This document shows, one piece after another, positions 46,290 through 61,969 of a stretch of DNA of 64,000 bases. A program made the position numbers and the translations under genes. Origin of the DNA: Sambucus nigra (lineage: Eukaryota; Streptophyta; Magnoliopsida; Dipsacales; Adoxaceae). Position 1 is the first letter of the stretch, and every line of letters begins with the position of its first letter. Where the stretch lies: NCBI GenBank assembly GCA_949130495.1, contig OX422211.1, positions 444,300,219-444,364,218 on the forward strand, read 5' to 3'. Below the pieces are notes generated by a model. The model was not told where the DNA came from, searched no databases, and was given only the letters and a program-made list of their open reading frames with translations.

Positions 46290-46304
46290 AATCTCCCCCT
46301 TTAG
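46290..46304 (-). promoter_or_regulatory. Polypurine tract
   Basis: The minus strand reads GCTAAAGGGGGAGATT just before the LTR start, the AAAGGGGGAGAT form typical of plant copia elements. Confidence 0.85.
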
Positions 46305-48167
46305 CTATTCCAGGACGAAACCAAAAATAAAAATCTTATGCGCTGTCAATCTCATCTAAAAGATTCAATCCCAACCCAAAAAGAAAAAATTCCAGACGCT
46401 TGACCGACACATAATCTAAGAAGCTTTTCATTAAAAACCTTATTGCGTGGATCAAAATCTAGACAGTTAAACACACCATAAAATGGATAGGGAATATAAC
46501 AATATAAATTGCGTAACTAAATTCTACATCTTTGTTTAACAATGCCTACCTAAGAAAGGACGTCACCCCCTAATTAGATCTCCCCAAATGTAAAGAGCTA
46601 TAAATAATTTCTCCCCCTTTTTGTTCAGGAATTAACAAAGATTAAGGTGCATAAAATAATTAATTTCTCCCCAATTAAAAAAAATTATCCCTTTAAATGA
46701 AACAAGGGATAAGCAAAAAAGAAAAATAACTATATCATGCAATGGGGTATAATGATACAAGAAACGACAAAGAAACTTGGCAACACAAGAACAACTAATC
46801 CATATAAGGAACAATATATATCAACTATGATGCGATAGCAAAATGATATCAACTAGAATGAACTAAAATGAGCATGGGATACAAATGAAAAATCGTAACA
46901 AAATAGATATTGATATGAAAAAATATCGTACAAGGACTACATGTAAAAGCAAATACTCAAAATAAATGATACCATATATATAAATATACAAACGATATCA
47001 ATGAAGCATAATCACAAATATATAGGTATAAACACCACATAAGACATTAAACACGATAAGCTTTCCACACTCATATGGCATAAATATGCCTAAACCTAAT
47101 ATGGTAAACGGAATGAATGGGTGTGAACTAGAGACAAAAGAGTTATGACCCAATCACTTCAATATGTTCAAGCAATTGATTTGGATTACAAAACTTTTAC
47201 AAACTTAGATTTGGCCTCATGTGATAAGATAATGTGAACTCAAAAAACAAACGAGCATAATGTACACAAGCCTAGAATTTTGATGATTCTACAAATTAAT
47301 AGAGTTATGACAAAATAAGTATAACTAGGATTCATTGTACAAACACGTTGATCTTCAACTAAACACCTTAAAAAGGTAAACATATTACATATTTTCTTTT
47401 CTTTTCTTTTATTTATTCTTTTGAAGCTATTTCTTTTGAATGATCAAACTAAACTATGTTGACCTTTAGCAATTTTTCTTTTTTTATTACCTTTTAATCT
47501 TTTCTTTAGTCTCTTGCCAACAATGTCTTTCCCGCAAAGGTGATTTTCTCCTTTCATAGCCCTTTCTTGTGCACCCTCTTTTCTTTTCTATATTGTTCAA
47601 ATAAATCTCATGGGCAATGGTTCATACATGCACAAGTCCCCCATACTCACAAAATATGTAAATGACAAAATTGATGGGAGAACATCTCACTTAGCTTAAT
47701 ATAACATGTGAAGTTAACGTTCAAAAGAGCTTGTGCATGTGTGTGAGGAGACATATACAAAGAGAATCCATTAAGCAAATCAAAATCAAACTTCTTCATA
47801 CAAGAATTATAAAGAACAATTTAAGAATTTGAACTCATAACCAAATGTTCTAGCGACATGAAAACGGAGAATGATATAGGATTCAAACATAAGGATATGC
47901 CACAAAAATTGTGTAAAACTAAAATACATAATAACAAAAAAATCTTTTTAAGTTTTCAAATTTTAAAATAAAGACAACTCAAAGGACAAACAAAATCTTT
48001 TTGTATTTTTCGATAAGACTCAATAAATGTAAAAATAAAATACAAAAAGATACACTTATCATGATTCTAGCAAAACATATATAATGAAGCGTAGACTAGA
48101 ATATGACTAACAAATATACAGCTAGCAAGAATATATAATGAAGCACAACTAGCGTATGTAAACAAAG
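46305..48167 (-). other. Noncoding interior in place of pol
   Basis: AT-rich sequence with no protease, integrase, RT or RNase H motif in any frame that I could read. Candidate minus ORFs such as 46632-46814 are short and featureless. In a full SIRE-like element about 4 kb of pol would follow gag here. Confidence 0.6.
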
Positions 48168-50135
48168 CTAACACAACCAACCTTTAGATCTAGCATGGGA
48201 AGTATTATTTGTAAGCAAATGGGACTTATAAAGTCTATCATGTAAAACCTCCAAATCGGATCTCCTAACCGACATAGGTGTAATATGAAGCTCTCGAGTT
48301 TCTCTGACCTTGGTGACTCTACCCTTCGACTTCCTAGGACCATTTCTAAAATCAAAACAAAACCACCTAAGGTGACCCTTCCTGGCGCAATGTGTGCAAG
48401 CGAAAACACGGTTAGAAGTATTACCTAAAGGTTGAACTTTTCTATCATTCCTAGTTTACTCTCTCAAAATTATGGTTTTGGCTTTATTAGAGTAAGCATT
48501 TTGAGTATCGAAGCCAATACCACACTTGTCATCTTTGATTTGGGCGGTGCCTAAAATTTTATCCAACTTCTCCAACCTACACTGCAAATCAAATTTGACA
48601 CGACTCGAGTCTCTGAATCTCTCTTCAAGCTCCACTATCCTAGACTTAAGTAAACTCCTAGTCTCTTCAAATGTAAGAAGCTATTTCTTCATAGCCTCCA
48701 TTAAATCTCAAAGATTAACTCTCTCACCTTCTACATACCGTAGTTTCTCTCGAAGAGTTCTCTCGCGTGCCATAAGATCTTTAATTAAAACACTTTCATC
48801 ATTACCTACGAAACGTTATTTCATCTTATCTTCCAACTTTAAGTAAGCCTTTTTCAATTTTAAAGATTCCGTATACAACTCATGGAAGGCAACTTTGAGT
48901 TCACTCACTTCATCCTCTTCTTTATTCTCACTCTTCTCTCTACTCACTCTTCTATCAAACACATGGGATTCATAAATAATAGCCTTGAAAGTGTCATGAA
49001 AATAAATATCTTCATTGGAAGATTCGTCATGACTAGCCATGAACGCGGTGAAATTGCTCACATGACTAGCCATGAACGCGGTGAAATTGCGCTCAATGAG
49101 GGAATCGGGTCCCTTTTCCAGTTCACTATCACTAAGGGTGGCATTGTAAGTAATGGGTTTATTGTCCTCCTTCCTTAGTTTAATGGGACACTCGGTTGCC
49201 CTATGTCCATAACCCTCACAACCAAAACATCTATTCGAATTGTCCCTCTTAAGACCATCATTACGATTTTTACGGAGTTCCTCGGCTTTGTTATACTTAG
49301 ACTTCTCAAATTTCGTATAATCATTTTTAAATTTTTCTTTATTAAACTTAAGAAATTTTCTAAACTTCTTAGCAAATATAGTCATATCATCCGAGTCGAT
49401 GTCAGACTCATCATCCAAAATCGATGTTTCCTCCTTCCGGGCTTTCAAAGTTATGGCCTTATCCGTAATCTTCACATCCTTGGAGGTAAACATGTCAAGT
49501 TCATAGGTTTGTAATTCACCTACAAGATCTTATAGTTTCGTAAAGTCTAAAGTTCCTAAAGAATTCAAAACGATCACTTTTGGATTAAACCTATCGGGTA
49601 ATGACCTCAAAATTTTCTTTATGACACGGTTGTCAGGTATCTTCTCTCCCAAATTAAAAGATTAATTCACAATATCGAACAATCTAGCATAGAACTCATC
49701 AAAAGATTCACATTCTAACATCTTAATGGCAAACTGAGTGGCGAGGTTTTGAAGTTTGGAAGCCTTAACATAATTTGTACCTTCCTAGGTGAGTTGGAGC
49801 ATATCCCAAGCCTCCTTAGACGTTTCACACATCATAATCCGACAGAACTCCTTCGGAGTGACCGGACTAAAAAGAGCCTTTAAACCATGAGAATTAAAAT
49901 TTTCTAGCTTAAGCTCATCCTCACTCAATCTTTATACGAGTTTAGGAACTCGAACTTCTCCTACTGAACACATTGGTGAGGACCACCCTTTAATGATCAA
50001 TAACCAAACCCGCTCATCTAACGACTTAAGTTCCAACCTCATACGTGCTTTCCAGTATGCATAGTTAGAACCATCCAAAACAGGAAACCTCGAAAGTGAT
50101 AAAATTTTCATATTCAAACCTAAAGGACCTAACAC
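48168..50135 (-). pseudogene. Copia gag pseudogene with two zinc knuckles
   Basis: One minus-strand frame runs from the Met at 50135 to the TAG at 48168-48170, about 655 codons, broken by roughly eight stops (after VPKLV, LQLT, DIVN, TKL, DKMK and later). Order: an N-terminal block FPVLDGSNYAYWKARMR and KSLDERVWLLIIKGW; a UBN2/gag-polypeptide region with TSKEAWDMLQL and ESFDEFYARLFDIVN; KIPDNRVIKKILRSLPDRF; a Lys-rich linker; an intact CCHC knuckle CFGCEGYGHRATEC (about 49190-49230); an acidic coiled-coil stretch; and a second intact CCHC, CTHCARKGHLRWFC (about 48350-48395). Two knuckles and the long linker fit SIRE/Maximus gag. A 30-bp stretch (NFTAFMASH) is duplicated near 49020-49085. Confidence 0.88.
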
Positions 50136-50151
50136 GATAAATTAGTGTTCC

Positions 50152-50165
50152 CTCTTTAATACCAA
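50152..50165 (-). promoter_or_regulatory. Degraded primer-binding site
   Basis: The minus strand reads CA AA TTGGTATTAAAGAGGG across the LTR end at 50168. TGGTATTAAAG is a mutated form of the initiator-Met site TGGTATCAGAG. Confidence 0.7.
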
Positions 50166-50167
50166 TT

Positions 50168-51510
50168 TGAAAATAGGATTTCTTTTAAAATTAAATTATC
50201 CAGTCTTAAACAAAACTTCAATTCAAGTTCAAATTTATTCAAACCAAACTAAACATGAATTTTTGCCAAATCAAACTTTTTCTTAAACTAGCATAACCCA
50301 AATTACTTAAGCACCAATTACATAATTTTTGTGATTAAACCGATTTATCTTTTTAAACCTAACAATGAATTTAGGTGAGAATTTTCACGATAAAATACAC
50401 AACCACAATTCCGCGATGTATGAGGAAAACCCACGACGGGAAAAATCTCGGACGACCCAGCCACAAGTCCACTAAGTACGGATTTAATGGAAGGACAGGA
50501 CAGAAGACTTAATATAAGGACACGACAAAAGACTTACTCAACAAATCGACACCCTCGTAATCCTTGACGCTCTTTATTCCTTTAACCATTTCATGTTGAC
50601 AATGTAAGAGTCTAACTACGTCTCAAAGTCCACCGATGGAACACTACTACCGTCACACATACAGAGTTCACCATATGTACACCAACAAACACTAAGTCCT
50701 TCACAAGAAATAATCTCAATGATATAGAGAATGACGAACCATGTGCCAACACTTGATCTCAAACATATATTATGTAGAAGCTTGGATCATGAAACTATTT
50801 GGTTGTAAACTTGTGTTTTATTTGAAGGATTAAACAATGAATCTTTGAAAAAAATTCCTTGGACATTTTAAAGGTTTTTCACTTTTTGAAGATGGGAAAG
50901 TCTTTGTAAAAGAATGTAATCCTACACTACATAAATGGTTAGGAAAAGTAGTAGGGAGTTATGAGAGATAACTTCTTTAAAATTGACATATTTTAGATAA
51001 CTTCTCTGGTCGTTTGAACGACATTCAATCTCATTTGAACGAGATAGCCATATCGTTAGAATGAGATAAGAACAAAACATCTAACAAGAAATCAGTGTAG
51101 ACCAAAAAGGACTTCGTTAGAAGCTCATTCGAATGAACACCAAATCTCATTCGAACGACCTAGGAAATTTGTTCTAATGACCTTGGGAAAAAATTAAAAA
51201 AAAATCTTGAAAAAAATATAAGGACATTTTAAAATTGCTTAACAAAATTTTTAACACCCTATAAGAAATTTCCATGTCTTAACCTAATATAAGAATTCAT
51301 ACCTAAGGGATCCTTGGATTGTTGATGATGAAAATGAGGCACGAAACTCGACATAGGATGACATCTCTTCGACTTGGACGGTACGTATTCAACAAAAATG
51401 TTATAGGCTAAAAAGGTCACAAACACAACTTCTCTCCTACGACTCAAAATTTTTTGTTTGGAATTAAGTCGACACATACAAATTGACTCAATTGGAAATT
51501 TTTCCTTACA
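50168..51510 (-). repeat. 5' LTR of the copia element
   Basis: Aligns with 45016-46289. Palindrome words occur at 51001-51180, including the perfect TCATTCGAATGA (51125-51136) and TATCGTTAGAATGAGATA-like sequence. Confidence 0.85.
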
Positions 51511-51515
51511 ATTAG

Positions 51516-52077
51516 AATTTCAAATGAGACCCTAAAGTTTACGTATGTCAATTTACTCCCTACTGTTTACGTATGTCAATTCATTCGTAGCACGTTACTC
51601 TTTTTCGCTTGATAGTATGTCAAAGTGAATTTTGTAATGGTAAATATTGATTCTTTTGGCATGTTTGACAAGCTTCATTTTCTATGACAATTGTTTTATT
51701 ACTCACACTAAAGTACCACACATCAATGCAAATTTTTATGATTTGGCATGATAAATTTGTTTTTGGTGGTGAGTTAGGCAATTTTTTCGTGACAATTTTT
51801 TACACCCAGTGATACCGAACGAACACTTATGTTCCTCTAAAAAAATTTAATTTTCTATAATTGTAATCTATAATACTAATTCGACGCATTTAGTACACTT
51901 TTACGGCTATGTGGTTTTATTTGGTATCATAACCAAAATTTCATGTCTATTTTGGTGGAACATTTTGTAAAAAATATATGAGTATAAGATACAATGTATA
52001 AACTCAATTTCATAATATAAATAATTCTATATCACTACACATAATTATTGAAAAAATTAATACTGTAATAAGTTTTT
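51516..52077. other. AT-rich spacer
   Basis: No gene. A 20-bp phrase, GTTTACGTATGTCAATT, is repeated 28 bp apart at 51538-51585. Nothing else is recognisable. Confidence 0.4.
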
Positions 52078-53480
52078 TGATAAGCACCCAAAAGTGTTTA
52101 AATAAAACCCTAAATAAACGATTTTTAATTGCTAATTCTCGATAAAATGGATCTTATGCGCATTCATGTTTATCTTGTAGGTTAAACGCCGTTTGCGGAG
52201 TTTAAAGAATCAAATCAAGGCAAAGATACGGTTAAAAGTGCTAAATTCCATGTCCTGTAGCCTAAACCTATACCAAACCAAACCCTAACCCCCCCAGTCT
52301 GTCACAAAATAATCCCTAGTGTGTGTGTCATTATGTTCGTATATGATATATTTAAGTATGCATTTTTAGTATTTATATTTTATTAATTTAGCTTTTATTT
52401 TATTTTATGTTCAATCATGTAAAGTTTTAGTATTTTATATTTTATTTACATGTGTGTAATTGTAAATATTACGATTCGAGTATTTTTAATTTGTGCACTG
52501 AGTGCTTGTATCTATATTTTCCTCTATTTTATTTTATTTTTAGTTTTAGTTTTTAGTTAGTTTAATTTTGTTATTATTTTATCTTATTTGTTTTATTTCA
52601 TTTTATTAGGTTAGTTCTATTTTTAGTTTTGAGTCCTTAGTAGTTTATAGGTTAGAAAACTAATTTTTAGTTTTAATAGATTTTATTTTTATATTCTTTT
52701 AGTTTAGTTTGATTTTTATTTTATGTCTTTTATTAGTTTTAGGTAGTGTTAGTTTTATTTTTAATTTTTTAAGCGCGCGCACACACACACACAAAACCCC
52801 TACACTCAACCACACCGTAACACTCACTCACCCGTTCTCCTATCATACACCCTCGCCACACCTCCCCCATATATTCTCTAAACCCAAGGCAACCCACTAC
52901 CACGTCTGCCCAACTCGAAAATCAGATCCCCTGTCATCCAGTGACCCTTACCTCCTGCCTAAACCAAAATCCTTATGCTCACCTCCCTCTAATTGATCCT
53001 CCTGAAAACCCCATACCCATGACCACTACTGCCCATACCTTAACTCGGGTAAAGCCCCGATTTGATCCACAACTAACAGTAAACCCATTTCCTCCCATGG
53101 CAGTCCTATACCCATTCGACCAGCAACCCATATGCAAACCAACAAAATCCATTTCAACCCCTTACCTGATTCTAGCTATTAAAATCCAAAATAAAGACCA
53201 AAATAAACCCACATGTGTTTTAAAATGCTTTAAACCCATTTCCTAAACTACCCTCATAAACGTCTCCCACATGTACACTAGTGTGTATTTTACCAAAATT
53301 ATCCTCACCCAAATACCTCTCACCCCACGTGTACTTTTATTCTCCTAATTATGCCCCTTGCTTCATTTGCAACATTATAAAAGAAGACCAAGGCCCATTC
53401 AAGGGGGGGGGGGGGGTTAGTTAGTAAAAGAAGAGTTTTAGAGAGAAACTAAAGAAATAAAATAGAGAGAGAATCACCTT

Positions 53481-53521
<41 letters not shown>

Positions 53522-54247
53522 GAAGAGTTTAGAGTTCAACTTGCAATTCAAGGAGACTTGATTATAAGATTTGTTCTCTTATCTCCATTTTTTTTAACTT
53601 CATCCTTATTTTGTTGATAAGATTACATTTGTTGTATTTTATCACCATGTTAGGCTAGAAACCCCTTTCAAGGGGTGGGGTGATCACATTATTTGATGTT
53701 AATCCCACTTTAATTAGTTTATTTATATTAAATGTCCTTTTGATAATTAATTTTGCACTCTTACATTTTGATTTACGCCTCGAGAGAGGGTAAATGATTT
53801 TCGAGAGAAAATAAAAATTCGAGATATTATACCCATTTTAGAATCAAATTAGAGATAGGGGTTTCTCAAGTGTGGTATTATACCTTGAATTTCTACTCTA
53901 AATTTCATTTTCTATGATTTATAATAATTTTGATGAATCGATCCTAGCAGGTGGTTCATTAAATGAAGTTTGGATCTACTTTTCAAGAGTTGTAGGATTG
54001 TCGAATTTAATTTTCTAAAAGGTTATTATTAAAATTACATTTGTGACGAGAGTTGATTTGTAATTTTGATACTAACTTGGGACAATTAATTTGAATGAAT
54101 TAATTAATTAGAATAACTAGAATTTGTAGTGTAGTCCCATTCCTTGATTGTTCTCACATTTATTTACCTCACTTTATCTTTTATTTTAGTGTTAGATTTT
54201 TTTCCCATCATTTTTAGTCATTTAGTTTAGTGATTTCACCCTCATCA
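52078..54247 (+). mobile_element. Probable solo or orphan LTR, lineage unclear
   Basis: Starts TGATAAGCACCC and can end CACCCTCATCA, so the ends form a short inverted repeat (TGATAAG and CTCATCA). A TATA box (TATAAAAG, 53376-53383), a 14-G run (53403-53416) and a purine-rich leader with an (AT)n run (53485-53518) look like an LTR promoter and R region. No target duplication (TTTTT and TAAAA) and no primer site were found. The style recalls Tat or Athila LTRs, but this is a guess. Two plus-strand ORFs at 52709-53246 are low-complexity and Pro/Thr-rich. Confidence 0.4.
53376..53383 (+). promoter_or_regulatory. TATA box of the probable LTR
   Basis: TATAAAAG followed about 25-40 bp later by GCCCATTCAAGGGGG and a purine-rich leader. 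Position relative to the proposed LTR ends (1.3 kb in) is reasonable for a U3/R border. Confidence 0.45.
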
Positions 54248-54717
54248 TAAAATTGTTTTAATGTAAAAAAATCATAAAAAATAGAAAACAAAAAAAAGTA
54301 AGAAAATAATTGGAAAAATGAATTACATGACTTTTCTTATATTTCACTCCTTAGAGTTGGATTCATATCCTTACTTACCGCTATGCAAGTTTATATTATG
54401 TTTGTAAGGTTTCAAGGATTTTGATTGAAAAGGCTTTTCGACAACAACACACACAAAAAGCCTTACCTATCACCTATTAAAAGATATTGTAGAAAAATTT
54501 AAAAGTCAATATTTAAAAGTAATTAATGAAGTAAGCTAGAATCTTCAAAATGGTATAAAAGAAAAAGGGAAAAAAATTAGTAATTGGGGAGTAATACAAC
54601 GAACATTTTAATCCTTATATATATATATATAAGGATAAAAAGAAAATGTCTTGCCTAAAAAGAAAAAGATAAATTATAGTTTAGTAACCACACATTCGAA
54701 CAATTAAAGGATATGGT
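54248..54717. other. AT-rich spacer
   Basis: No gene and no recognisable element, apart from a short (AT)n at 54619-54632. Confidence 0.4.
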
Positions 54718-56060
54718 TGAAAAAGAAACTGATTATAAGGACATATTTTACACTCCTTTTAGGGTTTTAGATTGTGTTGGATTAATTTAGGAACAAACCT
54801 TTGAGCCGTTATAGCTTTGTTTCGAGTATATTTAATTGTCATGCTACATCATATGAAGACAAAGAGATAAATCATCATAATTGTGATTACCGGACCGAAT
54901 CAGACAATAGTTGTAATGCAACTTCATATGAAGACAAAGAGACAAAGCATCGTGACTGAGATTAACGTACTGAATCAAACAAATTCATTGCGTATCTAAG
55001 ATGTATTGAAGGTACCATTTTCATGAGTTTTGTAAATCCTTGTAGTTTATTTTAATTTCTTAGAAGTGATAGAACACAACTGTAATGAAAATAAAATTTG
55101 GAAAAGTTTTTCTACAAAATTTTTCCAAGGGTCATCATTGAGATACCTCGTCCGAATGAGGTCACCCTCGATCAAAGAGGTTATCAATCGAGAGCCTATT
55201 CTTTTAGTCAGTGGACCTTGATCGACGGTAGTTTTCAAATTTAAACCCTTGTTCGAAGACTATTTAGAATAAGGGGCCCACAAATTATAAAAAATAACCT
55301 TCGATTGAAGATTTTATTGGTTGAGAGCTCCTTGTTCAAAAGCTCTCTTTTGAGCAAGGGCTTCCTGGTTTGGACGAGTTCTTCGTCTAAGAAAACATAT
55401 TTAGTTTAAACACCTTTAGACGTGTATTCCAATTGACAAAGTCCAACTGTTTCAAAACTCTAATTTGGTTTTACTAAAGTCTTTTATTATCTAAGAGCCT
55501 ATCAACTCTATGAAACAAAAGTAGACTATAGGTTTATGAATTCCCTGGGATCTTATATATTGAAGAGGATAGAAAGTAAGATTTCATGTGCGATAAGGTA
55601 AACATCACTGACCGAGATCAATGAATATGGAGGCCATGAAGGTCGTGCAACTATTTTTCTTAATTGGTGCAGGTATCACTAATACAGGTAGAGGCACATG
55701 AGAAAAAGGCAAGTGAGGGGCATCGTCATTTTTATCATTGTCGTATATATAAGTCATGTGTGAGTCCTTAGTACCTCTTTAAATCCTTCTTTCAGTACTA
55801 GAAGACTTTGTCCAGGTTGGGTGAAATTATAGTTTTTCAAATGATGATTTCCACTCTAAAATGACGGTGTACTATTTGTGATTTTTTTAAAATGCTTCCT
55901 CTATCCATCACCAACTGCAAGAAATTTGGACTAAATAAATTTATTTGGTAAATTTAAAATCTTAATGAAATTAAAAAGAATTACCAATTTTTTTTTATTT
56001 TTTGATTAATTAACAAATAAATTAATTAAATTTGGACCCTTAAGATACACACCTATTTCA
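54718..56060 (+). repeat. 5' LTR of the second copia element (start approximate)
   Basis: Contains a 75-bp tandem duplication near 54838-54990 (CATATGAAGACAAAGAGA in both units) and an inverted-repeat cluster at 55147-55390: CCTCGTCCGAATGAGG, CTTCGATTGAAG, and a 13-bp pair CCTTGTTCAAAAG / CTTTTGAGCAAGG with one mismatch. Confidence 0.6.
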
Positions 56061-56063
56061 AAG

Positions 56064-56075
56064 TGGTATCGGAGC
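56064..56075 (+). promoter_or_regulatory. Primer-binding site, tRNA-iMet
   Basis: TGGTATCGGAGC differs by one base from the initiator-Met site TGGTATCAGAGC and lies three bases after the LTR end. Confidence 0.85.
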
Positions 56076-56085
56076 TAACTTCATC

Positions 56086-57262
56086 ATGCATCCAGGAGTT
56101 ATGTATATTGAGGGTCAATCGGTTACATGGCCACCTATTTTTATGTTAATGGGTACACATAAAGGAAGGTGCATATAATTTATTTTCTGAAGTCCCAATA
56201 TGAGAGGGTGTGGTTAGTATTAGTGAAGGGGTGGAGAAGTTCGACAACCTTTCTAGGGGAAATCGTTGTCCCTAAACTTGATGAGGCATGGTTTGAGGAT
56301 GGACATAAAGTAAATAACTACAAGTCTATGGGACTTAATGCCATTTATGTGGAGTGACCCAAGAAGAATTCTATTGAATCAGTACATGTAATATGTCTTA
56401 GGAGGCATGGGACATTCTCAAGCTCACTTATAAGGGTACCGATACCGTACAGGTCTTAATGCTCTAACACCTTGCCACCCAGTTTGAGTTATTGAAGACG
56501 CAATATAATGAGACCTTCAATGAGTTTTACGAAAAAACTCTCCAAAATCGTTAACTATAACTTTTATATAGGTGAGAAGATCCCAAACTCTAGAGTCATT
56601 AGAAAAATCTTTATGTCACTACCATCTAGGTGTCTACCCCTCATTTCAACCATTAATGTTGTTGGAGGTATTAAACATTAAAGTAGAAGAGATTATAGGG
56701 TCTATTAAAACCTCTAGTTAGATAACTATCTGCTCGAGAAGAAGGGCGTTATTTTAGAAGCACACAAGGGTGAGTAATTTGAATTTCACATGATAGGTGA
56801 TGAAAAAGAGGATTAAACTATACTGATCGAGACAGAGAAAAAAATTCTCAAATTTAATATATATGATATACCCAAAAGGTTCGAGAAAAATAGTTACAAT
56901 AAGTTAAGATCTTAAAAACACCTAAGGAGGAAAAATCGGGAGATAGAATAGGATTCACAGAGATGGCTTCAAATGAAAAGTGTTGGTCACACGTCATTCA
57001 AGTTTCCCACTAAAACAAGATTAAGGGCAATAAAAGGATGGATGTCACTCATAGTGATAGTGACTCGGGCTCCATGAGTGAGTATTTTGGTGAATTTAAT
57101 ATTGTCTCCCCATCAAGGATGCTTTTAGTGCTAAGTCTTACCATGTTTGATACAAGGTTGAAGATGATGGTTTCGAGTCCCATTTTTATAGATGCCAACA
57201 TGAAGAGGATGAGTTTAGTGAAGATAGAGAGAAAGAGAGAAGTTTACATTATAAAAGCTTAC
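56086..57262 (+). pseudogene. Copia gag pseudogene, truncated
   Basis: The Met at 56086 starts MHPGVMYIEGQSVTWPP. After a break comes YFLKSQYERVWLVLVKGW (56180-56236), which aligns with the KSLDERVWLLIIKGW block of the other copia gag. Further on, in varying frames, KIPNSRVIRKIFMSLPSR and a degenerate zinc knuckle (KSVGHTSFKFP) precede an acidic Ser/Asp stretch (THSDSDSGSMSEYFGEF). Stops and frameshifts are frequent. The frame is lost where the Tekay LTR begins. Confidence 0.75.
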
Positions 57263-60351
<3,089 letters not shown>

Positions 60352-60366
60352 TACTTCCCCCTTGTA
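60352..60366 (-). promoter_or_regulatory. Polypurine tract
   Basis: The minus strand reads ACAAGGGGGAAGTA directly before the LTR start TGTAACACC, nearly the same as the tract at 31805. Confidence 0.9.
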
Positions 60367-60399
60367 AAGGAATTTCATCCCCGAAATTCGAATATATCT

Positions 60400-61960
60400 T
60401 TGGTAAAAATCTCTGGATACTGCTCTTGCATATCATCCTCTCGCTTCTACATCGACTCTCTACATTATGGTGTCCTCACTAAACTCGAACTAGTGGCACA
60501 ACCTTTGACCTCAACTTATGCTCACTACGATCAAGAATAACAATCGATCTCTCCTCATATGATATGTCTAGCTGCAAACTAATCTCCTTGTGTGGGATGT
60601 GCCAAAAATTCCCATTAATTCTCTGATATCTCTTCAGCGATGACACATGGAATATATCGTGAATCCTCTGTAGATGCTCCAATAACCCCAACCTATAAGC
60701 AACTGACCCTACTCTTTCAATGAATGAAAAAGGCCCTGCATACCTTGGTGCTTGCTTCCCCTTATTCCCGAACCTCAGGATTCCCTTCATAAGAGACACG
60801 TATACCAAGACCTAGTCCTCAATTTCTAGATCTATGTGTCTCCTATCGGCATCAGCGTAACTCTTCTACCTATGCTGAGCTATTCGTATGTGTCCCCGAA
60901 TGAGCGCAATATTAACAATGGTGTCCTCACTAATACCAACAGCTTGTTGTCACCCACCTCTAACCAATAAGTGGGAGAATGACAAGGCCATCCATAAAGT
61001 GCCTCAAACGGTGCCATTTCGATGGTGAACTGGCAGGAATTTTTATAAGAGAACTCCACCAGTGGAAGGTACTTATCCCAACCAACACTAAATCGAGTAT
61101 GCGCATCCTGATCATGTACTCTAACATTTGATTAACTCGCTCGGTTTATCCATCTACTTTCGGATGATACGCCATATTCAACCATAAATTAGTGCCCATC
61201 GACTTCTGAAAGCTCTGCTAAAAGTGGGACAAAAAAATCTTGTCCCTATCGGACATGATATTAAATGGTACCCCATGTAACCTCACTATCTCGACAATAA
61301 ACAGTTGGGCATACCGTCTCTTCTCAAAATCTGTACGAACTGGCAGGAAGTGGGCCACCTTGATCAGGTGATCCATGATAACTCAGGTGGAATCGTGACC
61401 CCTTTGTGATGTCGGTAACCCAGTGATGAAATCCATCGAGATGCTCTCTCATTTCCAGTCCGTAACCTTTAACAGTTTCAACATCCTTATCAATCTCTTG
61501 TGGTCTATATTTACTAACAGGCATGTAGTGAACTTCGAGACAAACTATGCTATATCCTGCTTTATCCCCTACCATCAGTACTCTATATGCATATCCTGCT
61601 TTATCCCCTACCATCAGTACTCTATATGCATATCCTAGTACATCTTATCCCTACTGGGATATACCACAAACCTTAACCCATGAAACTCAGTCATCACTGC
61701 ATGTCTCAAATCCTCATCTTTAGGAGCAATGAGTTTCCCATTAAAGTATAAGCCTCTCTCATAACTGATCGAGTAAGACTCCGCCCCATCCGCCAATAAT
61801 TGACTCACCCTATCCTGACAGAAATGATCCCCAGCCTATTCTTTCACCACCTGCATAACGATCTCTGTAGTGATAGCCAATACTTCCATACATACTCTAG
61901 ATACCTCATCATTATGTCGAAGCTCATCCCACTACGCCTTCCAAACCTTCGCTATCTCCC
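60400..61960 (-). pseudogene. Integrase of the Tekay-like element
   Basis: Integrase inserts the DNA copy into the genome. Read from high to low coordinates: a zinc-binding domain with DLRHAVMTEFHG and a decayed CxxC (KFTTCLLVN); a catalytic core with SISMDFITGLPTSQRG (first Asp), SDRDKIFLSHF (second Asp) and DG-TERVNQ (Glu kept, a stop just before); and a C-terminal domain at 60479-60808 with MKGILRFGNKGKQAPRY, VAYRLGLL, HDIFHVSSLKRY and DISYEERSIVILD. Many stops and shifts interrupt it. A 39-bp in-frame tandem duplication (61552-61629) lies in the zinc-binding domain. The final residues (REDDMQEQYPEIF, other frame) look like the end of a chromodomain. Confidence 0.85.
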
Positions 61961-61969
61961 CTGTAGGCC

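Larger units (their letters stand above)
45016..51510 (-). mobile_element. Gag-only Ty1/copia element, SIRE/Maximus-like
   Basis: Direct repeats at 45016-46289 and 50168-51510 are LTRs of ~1.3 kb. Flanks are ATAAG (45011-45015) and ATTAG (51511-51515), a 5-bp duplication with one change. On the minus strand the order is 5' LTR ending CCTATTTTCA, a degraded iMet primer site, gag, noncoding DNA, polypurine tract AAAGGGGGAGA, 3' LTR. Gag has the SIRE-type architecture. No protease, integrase or RT is visible in the 1.9 kb where pol should be. The LTRs differ at many positions, so the insertion is older than the long-LTR gypsy element. Confidence 0.88.
54718..57262 (+). mobile_element. Second Ty1/copia element, SIRE-like, truncated
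   Basis: The LTR ends CCTATTTCA at 56060, matching CCTATTTTCA of the copia LTR at 50168. TGGTATCGGAGC follows three bases later. A decayed gag comes next, and the element is cut at 57262 by the Tekay element. The LTR start is estimated from similarity to the other copia LTR (TGTGTTGGATTAATT against TGTGTYGACTTAATT) and could be off by tens of bases. Confidence 0.7.

Noticed and set aside
48526..49514. Plus-strand ORFs over the copia gag
   Set aside because: The minus frame has UBN2 blocks and two CCHC knuckles; plus ORFs have no domain.
52709..53246. Pro/Thr-rich ORFs, possible host protein
   Set aside because: Low-complexity composition, no start context or domain, and they lie upstream of a TATA box inside an LTR-like unit.
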